From Bacteroidales bacterium (GTDB lineage: Bacteria; Bacteroidota; Bacteroidia; Bacteroidales; UBA12077): a stretch of DNA of 7,400 nt. This document shows, piece after piece, positions 1 through 6,407 of the stretch (within the stretch, counting starts at the first letter, position 1; every line of letters starts with the position of its first letter). The stretch covers positions 1 to 7,400 of the forward strand of contig DAOVYZ010000170.1 in assembly GCA_030635365.1 (NCBI GenBank). Reading direction: 5' to 3'. The notes under the pieces were generated by a model. The model made no database searches. It was not told where the DNA came from and saw only the letters and a list, made by a program, of their open reading frames with translations. Made by a program: the position numbers and the translations under genes.

Positions 1-1
1 A

Positions 2-373
2 ATCGAGAAAATAAAAATAATTGAAGACACTTCCAAAGTTATTGAAACAGTTATTAAAGGTACAACTGATAACTATACTAACTCAAGAGAGTTTAATAAT
101 GTAGAAGAAGTTGAAGAAAGATTCGAAACATTAACCCGAGAGGTTATTAAGCAACAATTAAACAACATTAAGGTAATTTGCGAAAAGCAAACAATTACAA
201 ATCAAGGCCGTTATAAAACTTATGTTGCTATTGAAATGGGTGTTGATGCTTTAGAAGAAGCTTTAAACAACAAACTTTCAAAAGACCAACGATTAAAAAT
301 TGATTACGACTATGAAAAGTACAAAGAGACTTTTGATAAAGAAATGGAAAAATTAGAAAATGGTGGATACTAA
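2..373 (+). CDS. LPP20-like lipoprotein-family protein, C-terminal part (5' end outside window)
   Basis: An open frame enters from the left edge and ends at TAA 371-373, giving 123 residues with no start in view. The visible part is strongly charged (rich in E, K, N and D). An early amphipathic helix is followed by a segment reading GRYKTYVAIEM, then a D/E-rich helical tail that ends KLENGGY. From memory, that order (long helix, 'vk...Y..yVaiEm', acidic tail) resembles the C-terminal part of LPP20-type secreted lipoproteins common in Bacteroidota, whose function is largely unknown. The signal peptide and lipobox would lie outside the window, so location in the cell cannot be confirmed. An intrinsic terminator follows 25 bp after the stop, so the gene ends its own transcription unit and is not co-transcribed with prfB. 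The coding status is firm; the family name is only moderately supported. Confidence 0.7.
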   Translation: MEKIKIIEDTSKVIETVIKGTTDNYTNSREFNNVEEVEERFETLTREVIKQQLNNIKVICEKQTITNQGRYKTYVAIEMGVDALEEALNNKLSKDQRLKIDYDYEKYKETFDKEMEKLENGGY

Positions 374-398
374 AAAACACTGTAATTCTTAATGAAGG

Positions 399-423
399 AA
401 AGGGAGCTTATGCTTCCTTTTTT
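399..423 (+). terminator. Intrinsic terminator of the LPP20-like gene
   Basis: The 9-bp arms AAAGGGAGC (399-407) and GCTTCCTTT (412-420) pair with one G-T wobble around a TTAT loop and run into a six-base T tract (418-423). This is a standard Rho-independent shape placed just after the stop at 373. It separates this gene from prfB. Confidence 0.75.
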
Positions 424-459
424 ATTAAAATCTAAAAAACACCCCTTTGATGGTGGTAA

Positions 460-480
460 CCTGCCATGCCGGCAGGCTGG
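460..480. repeat. Intergenic CCTGCC/GGCAGG palindromic repeat, copy 1
   Basis: CCTGCC (460-465) and GGCAGG (471-476) form a perfect 6-bp inverted repeat around ATGCC, and the GC-rich block continues to 480. It stands out sharply in an AT-rich spacer. The same core returns twice at 6408-6451. Similar short GC-rich palindromes are scattered between genes in many Bacteroidota genomes; their role is unknown. The spacer around it (424-553) holds nothing else I can name. Confidence 0.6.
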
Positions 481-553
481 TGTACATTTGGTTTTCGTCC
501 ATCCATTTATGTTTTTGAAGGTTATTCATTTTAATTTAAAAACTCTTTTAATC

Positions 554-584
554 TTTGCCAATCCTGGCATTATTGTTATTTTTG
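554..584 (+). promoter_or_regulatory. Bacteroidota-type promoter of prfB
   Basis: TTTG (554-557) is followed after 19 bp by TATTTTTG (577-584). This matches the TTTG and TAnnTTTG elements of the Bacteroidota primary sigma factor at the expected spacing. Transcription would start near 590, giving a leader of about 20 nt before the prfB ATG at 611. No start site was measured. Confidence 0.6.
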
Positions 585-610
585 TTTCTTTACTAAAATA
601 TACCTTACGA

Positions 611-1700
611 ATGATTACTACTGAACAACTAAAAGATTGTGAAAAGCGACGTGATGCGCTGAGGAGGCATCTTTGACATAGATAATAAACTTATCCGAAT
701 AGAAGAGGAAGAAGAAAAAACTCATGACCCCAACTTTTGGGACAATCCGCAAGAAGCAGAAAAACAGCTAAAACGTATTTCTCAAATTAAGGAATGGACC
801 AATTCTTACAAAGAAATTGATGTCCAAGTTAATGAATTAAATGTTGCTGCTGATTTTTATAAAGAAGGAGAAATAGAAGAATCAGATGTTGATACTCAAT
901 ATACCAAGACTCTGAAATTAATTGAGAAGCTTGAATTAAAAAATATGCTTCGCAAAGAAGAAGATTCTTTAGGTGCATATCTTCAGATTAACCCTGGAGC
1001 CGGTGGGACAGAGAGTCACGATTGGGCAGAAATGCTTATGCGAATGTATATTCGTTGGGGTGAGAGAAACAATTATAAAGTAAAGGAAGTCCATTACATA
1101 CCTGGTGATACTGCAGGAATAAATACTGTTACATTAGAGTTTATTGGCGAATTTGCTTATGGCTATTTAAAATGTGAAAATGGCGTACATCGTTTGGTAA
1201 GGCTTTCACCTTTTGATTCTGCTAACAGAAGGCACACATCTTTTGCCTCAGTTTATGTTTCTCCTGTTATTGACGACTCTATTGAAATTAATATAAACCC
1301 TGCTGACATAACATGGGATACTTTCCGGTCAAGTGGTGCCGGGGGACAACATGTAAATAAAGTGGAAACTGCCGTAAGGTTAAGGCATGCCCCTACAGGA
1401 ATCGTTATTGAAAATCAGGAAACCCGTTCACAACTCAATAATAAAGAAAATGCTATGAAAATGCTCCGTTCTCAATTATATGAAATTGAACTTCGTAAAA
1501 AAAGTGAAGAGCGGGCTAAAATTGAAGGTGCAAAAAAGAAAATAGAGTGGGGTTCGCAAATCAGGAATTATGTGTTACATCCTTACAAAATAATTAAAGA
1601 TGTAAGAACAAATTTTGAAGCCGGGAATGTTCAGGATGTTTTAGATGGCAATTTGGATGGATTTATTAAAGCTTACCTCATGGAATTTGGAGAAGAATAG
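611..1700 (+). CDS. prfB: Peptide chain release factor 2 (RF2), expressed by programmed +1 frameshift
   Basis: RF2 recognises UGA and UAA in the ribosomal A site and triggers peptide release in the cytoplasm. The gene is read in two frames. Codons from ATG 611 give 21 residues and reach an in-frame TGA at 674-676; skipping T674 continues as GAC (675-677) to TAG 1698-1700. The joined product is 362 residues, close to the 365 of E. coli RF2. The stop-codon-reading tripeptide SPF is at residues 199-201. The catalytic GGQ is at 244-246, preceded by SGA, with Ser at the position matching E. coli residue 246. The helical N-terminal domain fills about residues 1-110. A start at 611 fits the promoter at 554-584 and the family N-terminus. 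An upstream in-frame ATG at 392 lies beside the terminator of the previous gene and was not chosen. The gene is convergent with the BRO-N gene, stops 21 bp apart. Confidence 0.97.
662..677 (+). promoter_or_regulatory. prfB programmed +1 frameshift signal
   Basis: An internal Shine-Dalgarno-like AGGAGG (662-667) is followed by CAT, the slippery codon CTT (671-673), the stop TGA (674-676) and C677. Order and spacing are the same as in E. coli prfB (AGG-GGG-TAT-CTT-TGA-C). When RF2 is scarce, the ribosome pauses at UGA, the tRNA-Leu slips from CUU to UUU, and translation resumes at GAC. When RF2 is plentiful, it terminates and releases a 21-residue peptide. This is a negative feedback loop known from many bacteria. 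The site is seen directly; its activity here is inferred. Confidence 0.95.
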
Positions 1701-1721
1701 AAAAAACAGTTTAAATAACAT

Positions 1722-2552
1722 TTATTTATTTCCTTTCAATTTCCCAATTTTCTTTTCTGGTAAATAGTTTTCTGATGAAATGATGTTTTCTCCACTTTCT
1801 TTTTCTAATTCTTTTCTTGCGTTGCCAGCGATTTTTCCACCAATTCTTGCTGTGTCTTGATTTTCTTTAAATCCTTTCGCATCTTTTGCCCTTGCAACTT
1901 TTGTTGTTGATGCTTCACCAAGCATTGAAAAAATCAACTCAAGATCTGTCATATGGTCTCGAAGATTTTGTCTTTTCAACCCTTTTACTTCTTTGTATTG
2001 TAAGGGAGTTAGTCCAAAAGTCGCTTTGGATATTTCTGCTGTTAAAATTGCATACTCAATTCGTTCTTTTACACCTCGTTTTTTCCATTCGTCTGCCAAT
2101 TCATCACGGATTGCAATGCTTCGCATTCTTTTCTCTATCCACTCATCTGAATAGCCTTTAGTTTTATAAATCTCTCTTGTTCGTTTTGATGCTAATTCAG
2201 GATTTTCTATCTCTTCCAGTCTTTCATAGCCCACTTTTGCAAGCCAGCGTTTAAAAGGTTCTGCTTTCGGTGACGGTATTGATTGGATAATTCTAAGAAG
2301 GTTTTCTGTATCTGCACATTCTGTATTATATTTTTTCCCGTCTTTGGATATCATTTTCAGTTGTCGACAAATTGTCGACAAGTCAATTCCGTTGTCCGTC
2401 TCTCTTTTCTTCAATCTATACCAATAATCTCTGGGTTTGGTACTTTCTGCTAATATTTCAATAACATCCACTATTGCAAAATACCACTTCTTTTCTTTTT
2501 CGTCCCAATGGGTTCTAACTTGCTGAGTCTGAAATAATTTAATATTTGACAT
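1722..2552 (-). CDS. BRO-N domain protein (phage antirepressor-like, DinD-like annotation family)
   Basis: 276 residues, starting at ATG 2552-2550 and ending TAA 1724-1722. Residues about 1-110 look like a BRO-N domain: the opening pattern 'W..KEKKWYFAIVDVIEIL' (about 16-34), then PRDYWYRLKKRE (40-51), LSTICRQLK (58-66), DGKKY (71-75) and IIQSIPSPKAEPFKRWLA (88-105). This is the domain of baculovirus BRO proteins and phage antirepressors and is thought to bind DNA. The C-terminal part carries motifs recurring in standalone bacterial members: IENPELASKR, AILTAEISKATFG, LRDHMTDLELIFSMLGE (197-213) and a GGKIAGNARKELE tail. Members are often annotated as antirepressor or DNA-damage-inducible protein D; the cellular role is unknown. 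No phage genes flank it, so it is probably a solitary accessory gene. It has its own promoter match and contains two tandem palindromes at 2361-2381. Confidence 0.88.
   Translation of the reverse strand: MSNIKLFQTQQVRTHWDEKEKKWYFAIVDVIEILAESTKPRDYWYRLKKRETDNGIDLSTICRQLKMISKDGKKYNTECADTENLLRIIQSIPSPKAEPFKRWLAKVGYERLEEIENPELASKRTREIYKTKGYSDEWIEKRMRSIAIRDELADEWKKRGVKERIEYAILTAEISKATFGLTPLQYKEVKGLKRQNLRDHMTDLELIFSMLGEASTTKVARAKDAKGFKENQDTARIGGKIAGNARKELEKESGENIISSENYLPEKKIGKLKGNK
2361..2381. repeat. Two tandem perfect palindromes TTGTCGACAA inside the BRO-N gene
   Basis: The self-complementary 10-mer TTGTCGACAA occurs at 2361-2370 and again at 2372-2381, one base apart, so the whole 21 bp is palindromic about A2371. 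The copies are 11 bp apart centre to centre, near one helical turn. They encode residues 58-64 (LSTICRQ), part of a stretch I remember as conserved in relatives, so protein constraint may explain some of the pattern. It could also be a binding site for a dimeric regulator. Confidence 0.6.
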
Positions 2553-2581
2553 GTAAATAATCGTTTGTTAATTTATAACAA

Positions 2582-2614
2582 CAAAGATAAAAGAAACTCT
2601 CAAGAAATCTCAAC
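2582..2614 (-). promoter_or_regulatory. Probable Bacteroidota-type promoter of the BRO-N gene
   Basis: Read on the minus strand, TATCTTTG (2589 down to 2582) matches TAnnTTTG exactly. A weaker GTTG (2614 down to 2611, three of four bases of TTTG) lies 21 bp upstream. Transcription would begin near 2575, giving a leader of about 23 nt. The position, just after the small ORF's stop at 2621, suggests the BRO-N gene is expressed on its own. Confidence 0.45.
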
Positions 2615-2620
2615 ATTCTT

Positions 2621-2857
2621 TTATTTCGCAGCCAAATAAATATTAATTGGAAAATCTTTCCTACTATGCCCTGTAACGATCCCGCGATAACAGTAGTGCG
2701 GGTTTTCGCCGCGTTTCATTATCCCATTAGTTTCCGAAGTAATTTCAACATTTTCTGATTTCAATTTGTCTTTAAAATAATCAGTCAAATTATCAACTGT
2801 CATTTCAGGAGAAGTTTTTTCTACATTAATTTTGAATTTTACTGAAAAAGGATACAT
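2621..2857 (-). CDS. Small hypothetical protein, 78 aa (uncertain)
   Basis: ATG 2857-2855 to TAA 2623-2621. I do not recognise the family. Residues 1-48 (opening MYPFSVKFKI, then VDNLTDYFKDKLKSENVEIT) look like a genuine small cytosolic alpha/beta protein. Residues 52-59 (NPHYCYRG) are encoded by a GC-rich hairpin, and VTGH (61-64) by a copy of a 12-bp repeat that also lies 17 bp before the start codon. The C-terminal third may therefore be repeat-derived sequence appended to a truncated gene. The MuiA gene upstream ends in its own terminator (2888-2922), and I see no TAnnTTTG element in the short gap before this ORF, so expression is doubtful. It lies 68 bp ahead of the BRO-N gene on the same strand. 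It may be a real small gene, a gene remnant, or a cassette-like insertion. Confidence 0.45.
   Translation of the reverse strand: MYPFSVKFKINVEKTSPEMTVDNLTDYFKDKLKSENVEITSETNGIMKRGENPHYCYRGIVTGHSRKDFPINIYLAAK
2666..2677. repeat. 12-bp direct repeat, copy in the small ORF
   Basis: ATGCCCTGTAAC, identical to 2874-2885 and in the same orientation, 208 bp away. On the minus strand it reads GTTACAGGGCAT and encodes VTGH (residues 61-64 of the small ORF). Confidence 0.5.
2681..2702. repeat. GC-rich hairpin within the small ORF
   Basis: CCCGC (2681-2685) and GCGGG (2698-2702) are perfectly complementary around a 12-base loop, and a further GC-rich run (TTCGCCGCG) follows to 2713. This is a marked composition jump in an AT-rich surrounding. 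It lies inside the ORF's coding sequence beside the 12-bp repeat, so it is unlikely to be a terminator. Confidence 0.4.
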
Positions 2858-2873
2858 ATGTCGTTGCTGTTAA

Positions 2874-2885
2874 ATGCCCTGTAAC
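2874..2885. repeat. 12-bp direct repeat, copy upstream of the small ORF
   Basis: ATGCCCTGTAAC, identical to 2666-2677. It sits between the MuiA-gene terminator and the ATG of the small ORF, so the two copies bracket most of that ORF. A unit of about 208 bp delimited by the repeat is possible. Confidence 0.5.
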
Positions 2886-2887
2886 TT

Positions 2888-2922
2888 AAAAATAGTAGGA
2901 ACCTGATAATTAATTGGCTCCT
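2888..2922 (-). terminator. Probable terminator of the MuiA-family gene
   Basis: On the minus strand AGGAGCC (2922 down to 2916) pairs with GGTTCCT (2903 down to 2897) with one G-T wobble. The loop is 12 bases, and an ACTATTTTT tail follows down to about 2888. It begins 13 bp beyond the stop of the MuiA-family gene. The loop is long and the tail interrupted, so efficiency is uncertain. Confidence 0.5.
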
Positions 2923-2935
2923 TCCAATAAATATT

Positions 2936-4549
2936 TTACAAATCAATCCTTTTACTCTTTGGATATTTAATTGAGTATTTTAATTCTCGTTTTTGAGTTT
3001 CCTGTGATTTTAGTTCAAACTCCCAGATTAGTTTGCCGGAAACGGGATCTAATTTTGCGCCTGATTTTTCTATTTGTTCCACCTCAATATCTTTATTGGA
3101 AGATATCGGGAATTGATCTTCAACTATAATCGCAATTTCTGTTTTTTTGTTATTCCTTATTTTTATTTCGTAGCCAAAAGTTTCTTTTTTATTCACTCCT
3201 ATTAACCTCTGGCTTTCAAAATCTTTAATTTTCTCTCTGCTAACAATTATTGCTTCATCCCTTCCTAACGATAAATCCAATGTATCTTCCGTATTATCAG
3301 GGTCAATAACTGAACTACCAACATAGGTTCCTTCAAAAAATATACTTGCTTGCCCTGGCAACAAATTGTACTGCTCCCATCCCGTAATCCTGGCTAATAA
3401 AAATGCTGTTTCTTGCAACTTAGGTGCAGCATAATAGGTGTAATCGGCATCTAATTCAAATTGATTAATCTGTACAGCATATGCTTTACCATTTGAAGGA
3501 ATTGTATACGGAATGTCAATTTCAAATTCTATATTGGTTTGATTTGTTGTAGTTTCAAAATAACCATAGCTGGCTTCCGGCGTTGCTAAACTTACATCAT
3601 CTTCATAATCCACAACCTCAGAAAAAGCTTTTTCTTTTTTTGCCATCGGCATAGAAGCTACTCCACGAATCCTGATTTGTGATGACTCATAAAAATTTAA
3701 ATACCAGGGATGAATTTCAGGTTTTGCTCCGCTTATTTGGGGATTCCCGGTTGAGATTGCCAGTTTAACTTCGTTCCAATCTTCACCACTACTTTGAAAC
3801 ACCTTTGCTTTGTAACTTAAATCAACAGGTTTTGAAATATCCACCGCCCTTAAATCATATTCCGGAGTCCAACCTGCATTATTTATAACATATCTCAAAT
3901 CAAAAGATGCTTTTGTGTTTTTATTGGCTACAACCTTAACCACAATTTCCGATATAGGTTCATTTCTTTTTGCATTTAAACTGTTTAATTGATTTTGAAT
4001 TCTGGCAATGCTCTTTTTAATGTATGTTAATTCCTCACTATACTTTAATTGTTGCGCTTTTATTTCATTTAATTTTTTATGAAAATACGTCATTGTAGCT
4101 TTTAAAGCCTCAATATTTACTCCTGTATTATCCCCACCAATTGACTGGTTTGACATCAAAACAGCCTCTTCCATCTTATAAATATTAATCTTATTATTTA
4201 TCTCCTTTTCATTATACTTAAGCATTTTCAGGCTATCTTCGAGCACTGTTGTTTCTTTCGATTTCTTTTGTGCCCTTAAATAATTCAACTGATAATTAAC
4301 CGACAATATAGTAAGGTCGCCAAACCCTTTAACCTGTATGCTTTGTTGGTTAATACTCCTGGGTAAATCACTTATTACTATATCTGCAACTCCGGCATTC
4401 AAATAAGTTGAGCCCGTTTTGTATACTTGTGCCCCACTCTGAAAAACAGTTACCTCTTTAATTTCTGATTTTAATTCAATTTCTTTCTCAGACGCTAAAA
4501 CTGCATGAATAGTTAATATCCAAATAAATACAAAAGCTAATTTTCTCAT
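2936..4549 (-). CDS. MuiA-family (DUF4139/DUF4140) secreted protein
   Basis: 537 residues, ATG 4549-4547 to TAA 2938-2936. A signal peptide covers residues 1-19 (MRKLAFVFIWILTIHAVLA, cut before S20), so the product is exported, probably to the periplasm or outer envelope. Residues about 28-105 (KEVTVFQSGAQVYKTG...) fit the DUF4140 N-terminal domain. Residues about 100-195 are K/E-rich with predicted coiled coil. From about 200 the DUF4139 domain follows, with landmarks NNAGWTPEYDLRA (223-235), SGEDWNEVKLAISTGNP (254-270) and LSLGRDEAIIVSREK (426-440). The family is named after a mucoidy inhibitor, but its biochemical role is unknown. A short low-complexity insertion (about 287-330) splits the domain and holds SSQIRIRGVAS (289-299), which resembles the plug motif of SusC-type TonB-dependent transporters. 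The gene has its own terminator and is divergent from the M28 peptidase gene. Confidence 0.88.
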   Translation of the reverse strand: MRKLAFVFIWILTIHAVLASEKEIELKSEIKEVTVFQSGAQVYKTGSTYLNAGVADIVISDLPRSINQQSIQVKGFGDLTILSVNYQLNYLRAQKKSKETTVLEDSLKMLKYNEKEINNKINIYKMEEAVLMSNQSIGGDNTGVNIEALKATMTYFHKKLNEIKAQQLKYSEELTYIKKSIARIQNQLNSLNAKRNEPISEIVVKVVANKNTKASFDLRYVINNAGWTPEYDLRAVDISKPVDLSYKAKVFQSSGEDWNEVKLAISTGNPQISGAKPEIHPWYLNFYESSQIRIRGVASMPMAKKEKAFSEVVDYEDDVSLATPEASYGYFETTTNQTNIEFEIDIPYTIPSNGKAYAVQINQFELDADYTYYAAPKLQETAFLLARITGWEQYNLLPGQASIFFEGTYVGSSVIDPDNTEDTLDLSLGRDEAIIVSREKIKDFESQRLIGVNKKETFGYEIKIRNNKKTEIAIIVEDQFPISSNKDIEVEQIEKSGAKLDPVSGKLIWEFELKSQETQKRELKYSIKYPKSKRIDL

Positions 4550-4583
4550 GGTAAATTATTATTAAGTTTATCATCTAAAATTA

Positions 4584-4591
4584 CAAAAATA
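4584..4591 (-). promoter_or_regulatory. Candidate -7 element of the MuiA-family gene
   Basis: On the minus strand TATTTTTG (4591 down to 4584) matches TAnnTTTG and would start transcription near 4577, about 28 nt before the ATG. I found no TTTG at the expected 19-21 bp upstream, so only half of the promoter is supported. Confidence 0.4.
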
Positions 4592-4621
4592 TCTTCTTAC
4601 CTGCAGTAATATTTAATCAAT

Positions 4622-4641
4622 AATTGTTACATTCGACAATT
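4622..4641. promoter_or_regulatory. Inverted repeat between divergent genes, possible operator
   Basis: AATTGT (4622-4627) and ACAATT (4636-4641) are perfect inverted repeats with an 8-bp spacer. They lie about 49 bp before the M28 start and 73 bp before the MuiA-family start. The 20-bp size and position suit a dimeric regulator, but the arms are short and AT-rich, so chance is a real alternative. I saw no TAnnTTTG match on the plus strand for the peptidase gene. Confidence 0.25.
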
Positions 4642-4689
4642 CAATCTTATTCCGATTTATAAACACTTTTAGTATTTAAATTTTATATT

Positions 4690-6342
4690 ATGGTAAAAAA
4701 TCTTTTCATCCTGGCAGGTATCATTTTAGCAGTAATTTTTTCTTCTTGTACATCAGATTATAAAAAAGCAGAATCGACAATCAATGAAGCAGACATGACC
4801 CGGATAGTAACAGAATTTGCTTCTGATGATTTTATGGGAAGAAAGCCATTTACCATAGGAGAAGAAAAAGCTGTTGAGTTTTTAATTCGAGAATATAAAA
4901 GGATAGGTCTTGAACCTGCAAATAACGGAAGCTATATTCAAGAAGTACCAATGGTTGAAGTAACCAACACGCCTGGCGAAAGAATGAAAATAAACTTTTG
5001 GAATGCTTCTATTGAGCTAAAATACAAAGATGATTTTGTTGCTTTTTCAAGGCAATTGGTTGATGATATTAAAATTAGATATTCGCAAATGGTATTTGCC
5101 GGTTACGGTATTGTGGCCCCTGAATATAATTGGAACGATTATGCCGGATTGGATGTAAAAGGTAAAACTGTTGTTGTTCTTGTTAACGATCCCGGGTTTG
5201 GAACCGACAATAAAGATTTTTTTAAAGGCAACGAAATGACATATTATGGCAGATGGACTTATAAATATGAAGAAGCTGCCCGTCAGGGTGCAAAAGGATT
5301 ATTGATAATTCATGAAACGGAACCGGCAGGTTATCCCTGGAGTGTTGTTGTAAACGGGGCAATTATTCCGAAGCTTTACCTACAAGCTGAAGATAATTAT
5401 ATGGATAGGTGCAAAATGGAAGGATGGATTACAATGAATGCTGCCAAAGAGTTGTTTTCTCTAGCCCGATTAGACCTTGATGAATTAAAAGAGAAGGCAA
5501 AAAAGCCTGACTTTAAAGCCATATCAATGAGAGGAAAATTAAATTTAAATATTAAAAGCTCTCACAAATTAGCAAGTTCCAAAAATATTATTGGAATACT
5601 TCCCGGAAAAGAAAGAGCTGATGAGGTTATCATTTATTCTTCGCATTGGGATCATCTGGGTATTGGTGCTGCCGCAAATGGGGATTCAATTTACAATGGT
5701 GCTGTTGATAATGGAACCACTACCGCATGGATGCTAGAAATAGCTGAAGCTTTTGCTAATTTAAAAAAGAAGCAAGCAAGAACCATAATGTTTTTATCGC
5801 CTACTGCAGAAGAACAGGGATTAGTTGGATCGAAATATTATGCAGAACACCCGTTATTCCCTCTAAATAAAACTGTGGCTAATATTAATAATGATTTAAT
5901 GCTCCCATTTGGCCCTTACAAAGATGTTATGGTAACAGGATATGGGCAATCGGAGCTTGAAGATTACATTGTTAAATTTGCCAAAGAGTATGACAGATAT
6001 GTTCTTCCTGACCCTAATCCACATACTGGAATGTTTTATAGGGCTGATCATTTTAGCTTTGCTCAAGCCGGAGTTCCCGCTTTATTTGCACGAGGTAATT
6101 GCGACCACAGAGAACATGGCAAAGAATGGGCATTAAAAAAAGAAAAAGATTGGCTAACAAACTTTTACCATAAACCAACAGATCAATACAATTCTGAAAC
6201 ATGGACTTTTGTTGGAATTGTTGACGATGCTAAGTTGTTTTTTAAAATAGGTTACGAACTAAGCAACGAAAGTACATTCCCAAATTGGAAAGAAGGATCA
6301 GAGTTTAAAGCTATAAGGGAAAAGCAAATGGGGAATAAATGA
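4690..6342 (+). CDS. M28-family zinc aminopeptidase, lipoprotein, with PA domain
   Basis: 550 residues, ATG 4690 to TGA 6340-6342. A lipoprotein signal ends in IFSSC with lipidated Cys20 followed by TSD, so the protein is probably anchored in the envelope. An inserted PA-like domain spans about 130-250 (MVFAGYGIVAPEYNW, GLDVKGKTVVVLVNDPG, GAKGLLIIH). The peptidase core starts near 298 (KNIIGILPG). By comparison with Aeromonas aminopeptidase, the likely zinc ligands are H319 (in SHWDH), bridging D340 (in GAVDNG), E375, D402 (in NINND) and H494 (in YHKPTD). E374 of AEEQG is the general base, and D321 supports H319. The set is complete, so the enzyme should be active, releasing N-terminal residues from peptides taken up or processed at the envelope; the substrate cannot be told. 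An upstream start is unlikely because the signal peptide begins at this Met. It is monocistronic as seen, followed by palindromic repeats. Confidence 0.93.
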   Translation: MVKNLFILAGIILAVIFSSCTSDYKKAESTINEADMTRIVTEFASDDFMGRKPFTIGEEKAVEFLIREYKRIGLEPANNGSYIQEVPMVEVTNTPGERMKINFWNASIELKYKDDFVAFSRQLVDDIKIRYSQMVFAGYGIVAPEYNWNDYAGLDVKGKTVVVLVNDPGFGTDNKDFFKGNEMTYYGRWTYKYEEAARQGAKGLLIIHETEPAGYPWSVVVNGAIIPKLYLQAEDNYMDRCKMEGWITMNAAKELFSLARLDLDELKEKAKKPDFKAISMRGKLNLNIKSSHKLASSKNIIGILPGKERADEVIIYSSHWDHLGIGAAANGDSIYNGAVDNGTTTAWMLEIAEAFANLKKKQARTIMFLSPTAEEQGLVGSKYYAEHPLFPLNKTVANINNDLMLPFGPYKDVMVTGYGQSELEDYIVKFAKEYDRYVLPDPNPHTGMFYRADHFSFAQAGVPALFARGNCDHREHGKEWALKKEKDWLTNFYHKPTDQYNSETWTFVGIVDDAKLFFKIGYELSNESTFPNWKEGSEFKAIREKQMGNK

Positions 6343-6407
6343 ATTGAATATTGATTAACGAATAATGATTTAAGAAAATAGGCCTAATTAGTCTCAGCAA
6401 AACGCCA

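Noticed and set aside
392..610. Extension of prfB to an upstream in-frame ATG at 392
   Set aside because: It would start beside the terminator of the preceding gene, translate the palindromic repeat, and add 73 residues that RF2 proteins do not have. The promoter match at 554-584 lies inside it.
945..1700. A separate 251-residue protein starting at Met 945
   Set aside because: It is simply the RF2 frame after the frameshift; coding homology continues upstream to 675 and joins the zero frame at CTT 671-673.
1701..1721. Bidirectional terminator between prfB and the BRO-N gene
   Set aside because: The 21-bp gap is AT-rich but I could not find a stable stem in it.
1886..2161. Plus-strand open frame of 91 codons
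   Set aside because: It is antisense to the BRO-N gene; the leucine-rich translation has no recognisable domain.
5942..6136. Plus-strand open frame of 64 codons
   Set aside because: It lies wholly within the M28 peptidase gene in another frame, over codons for conserved residues.
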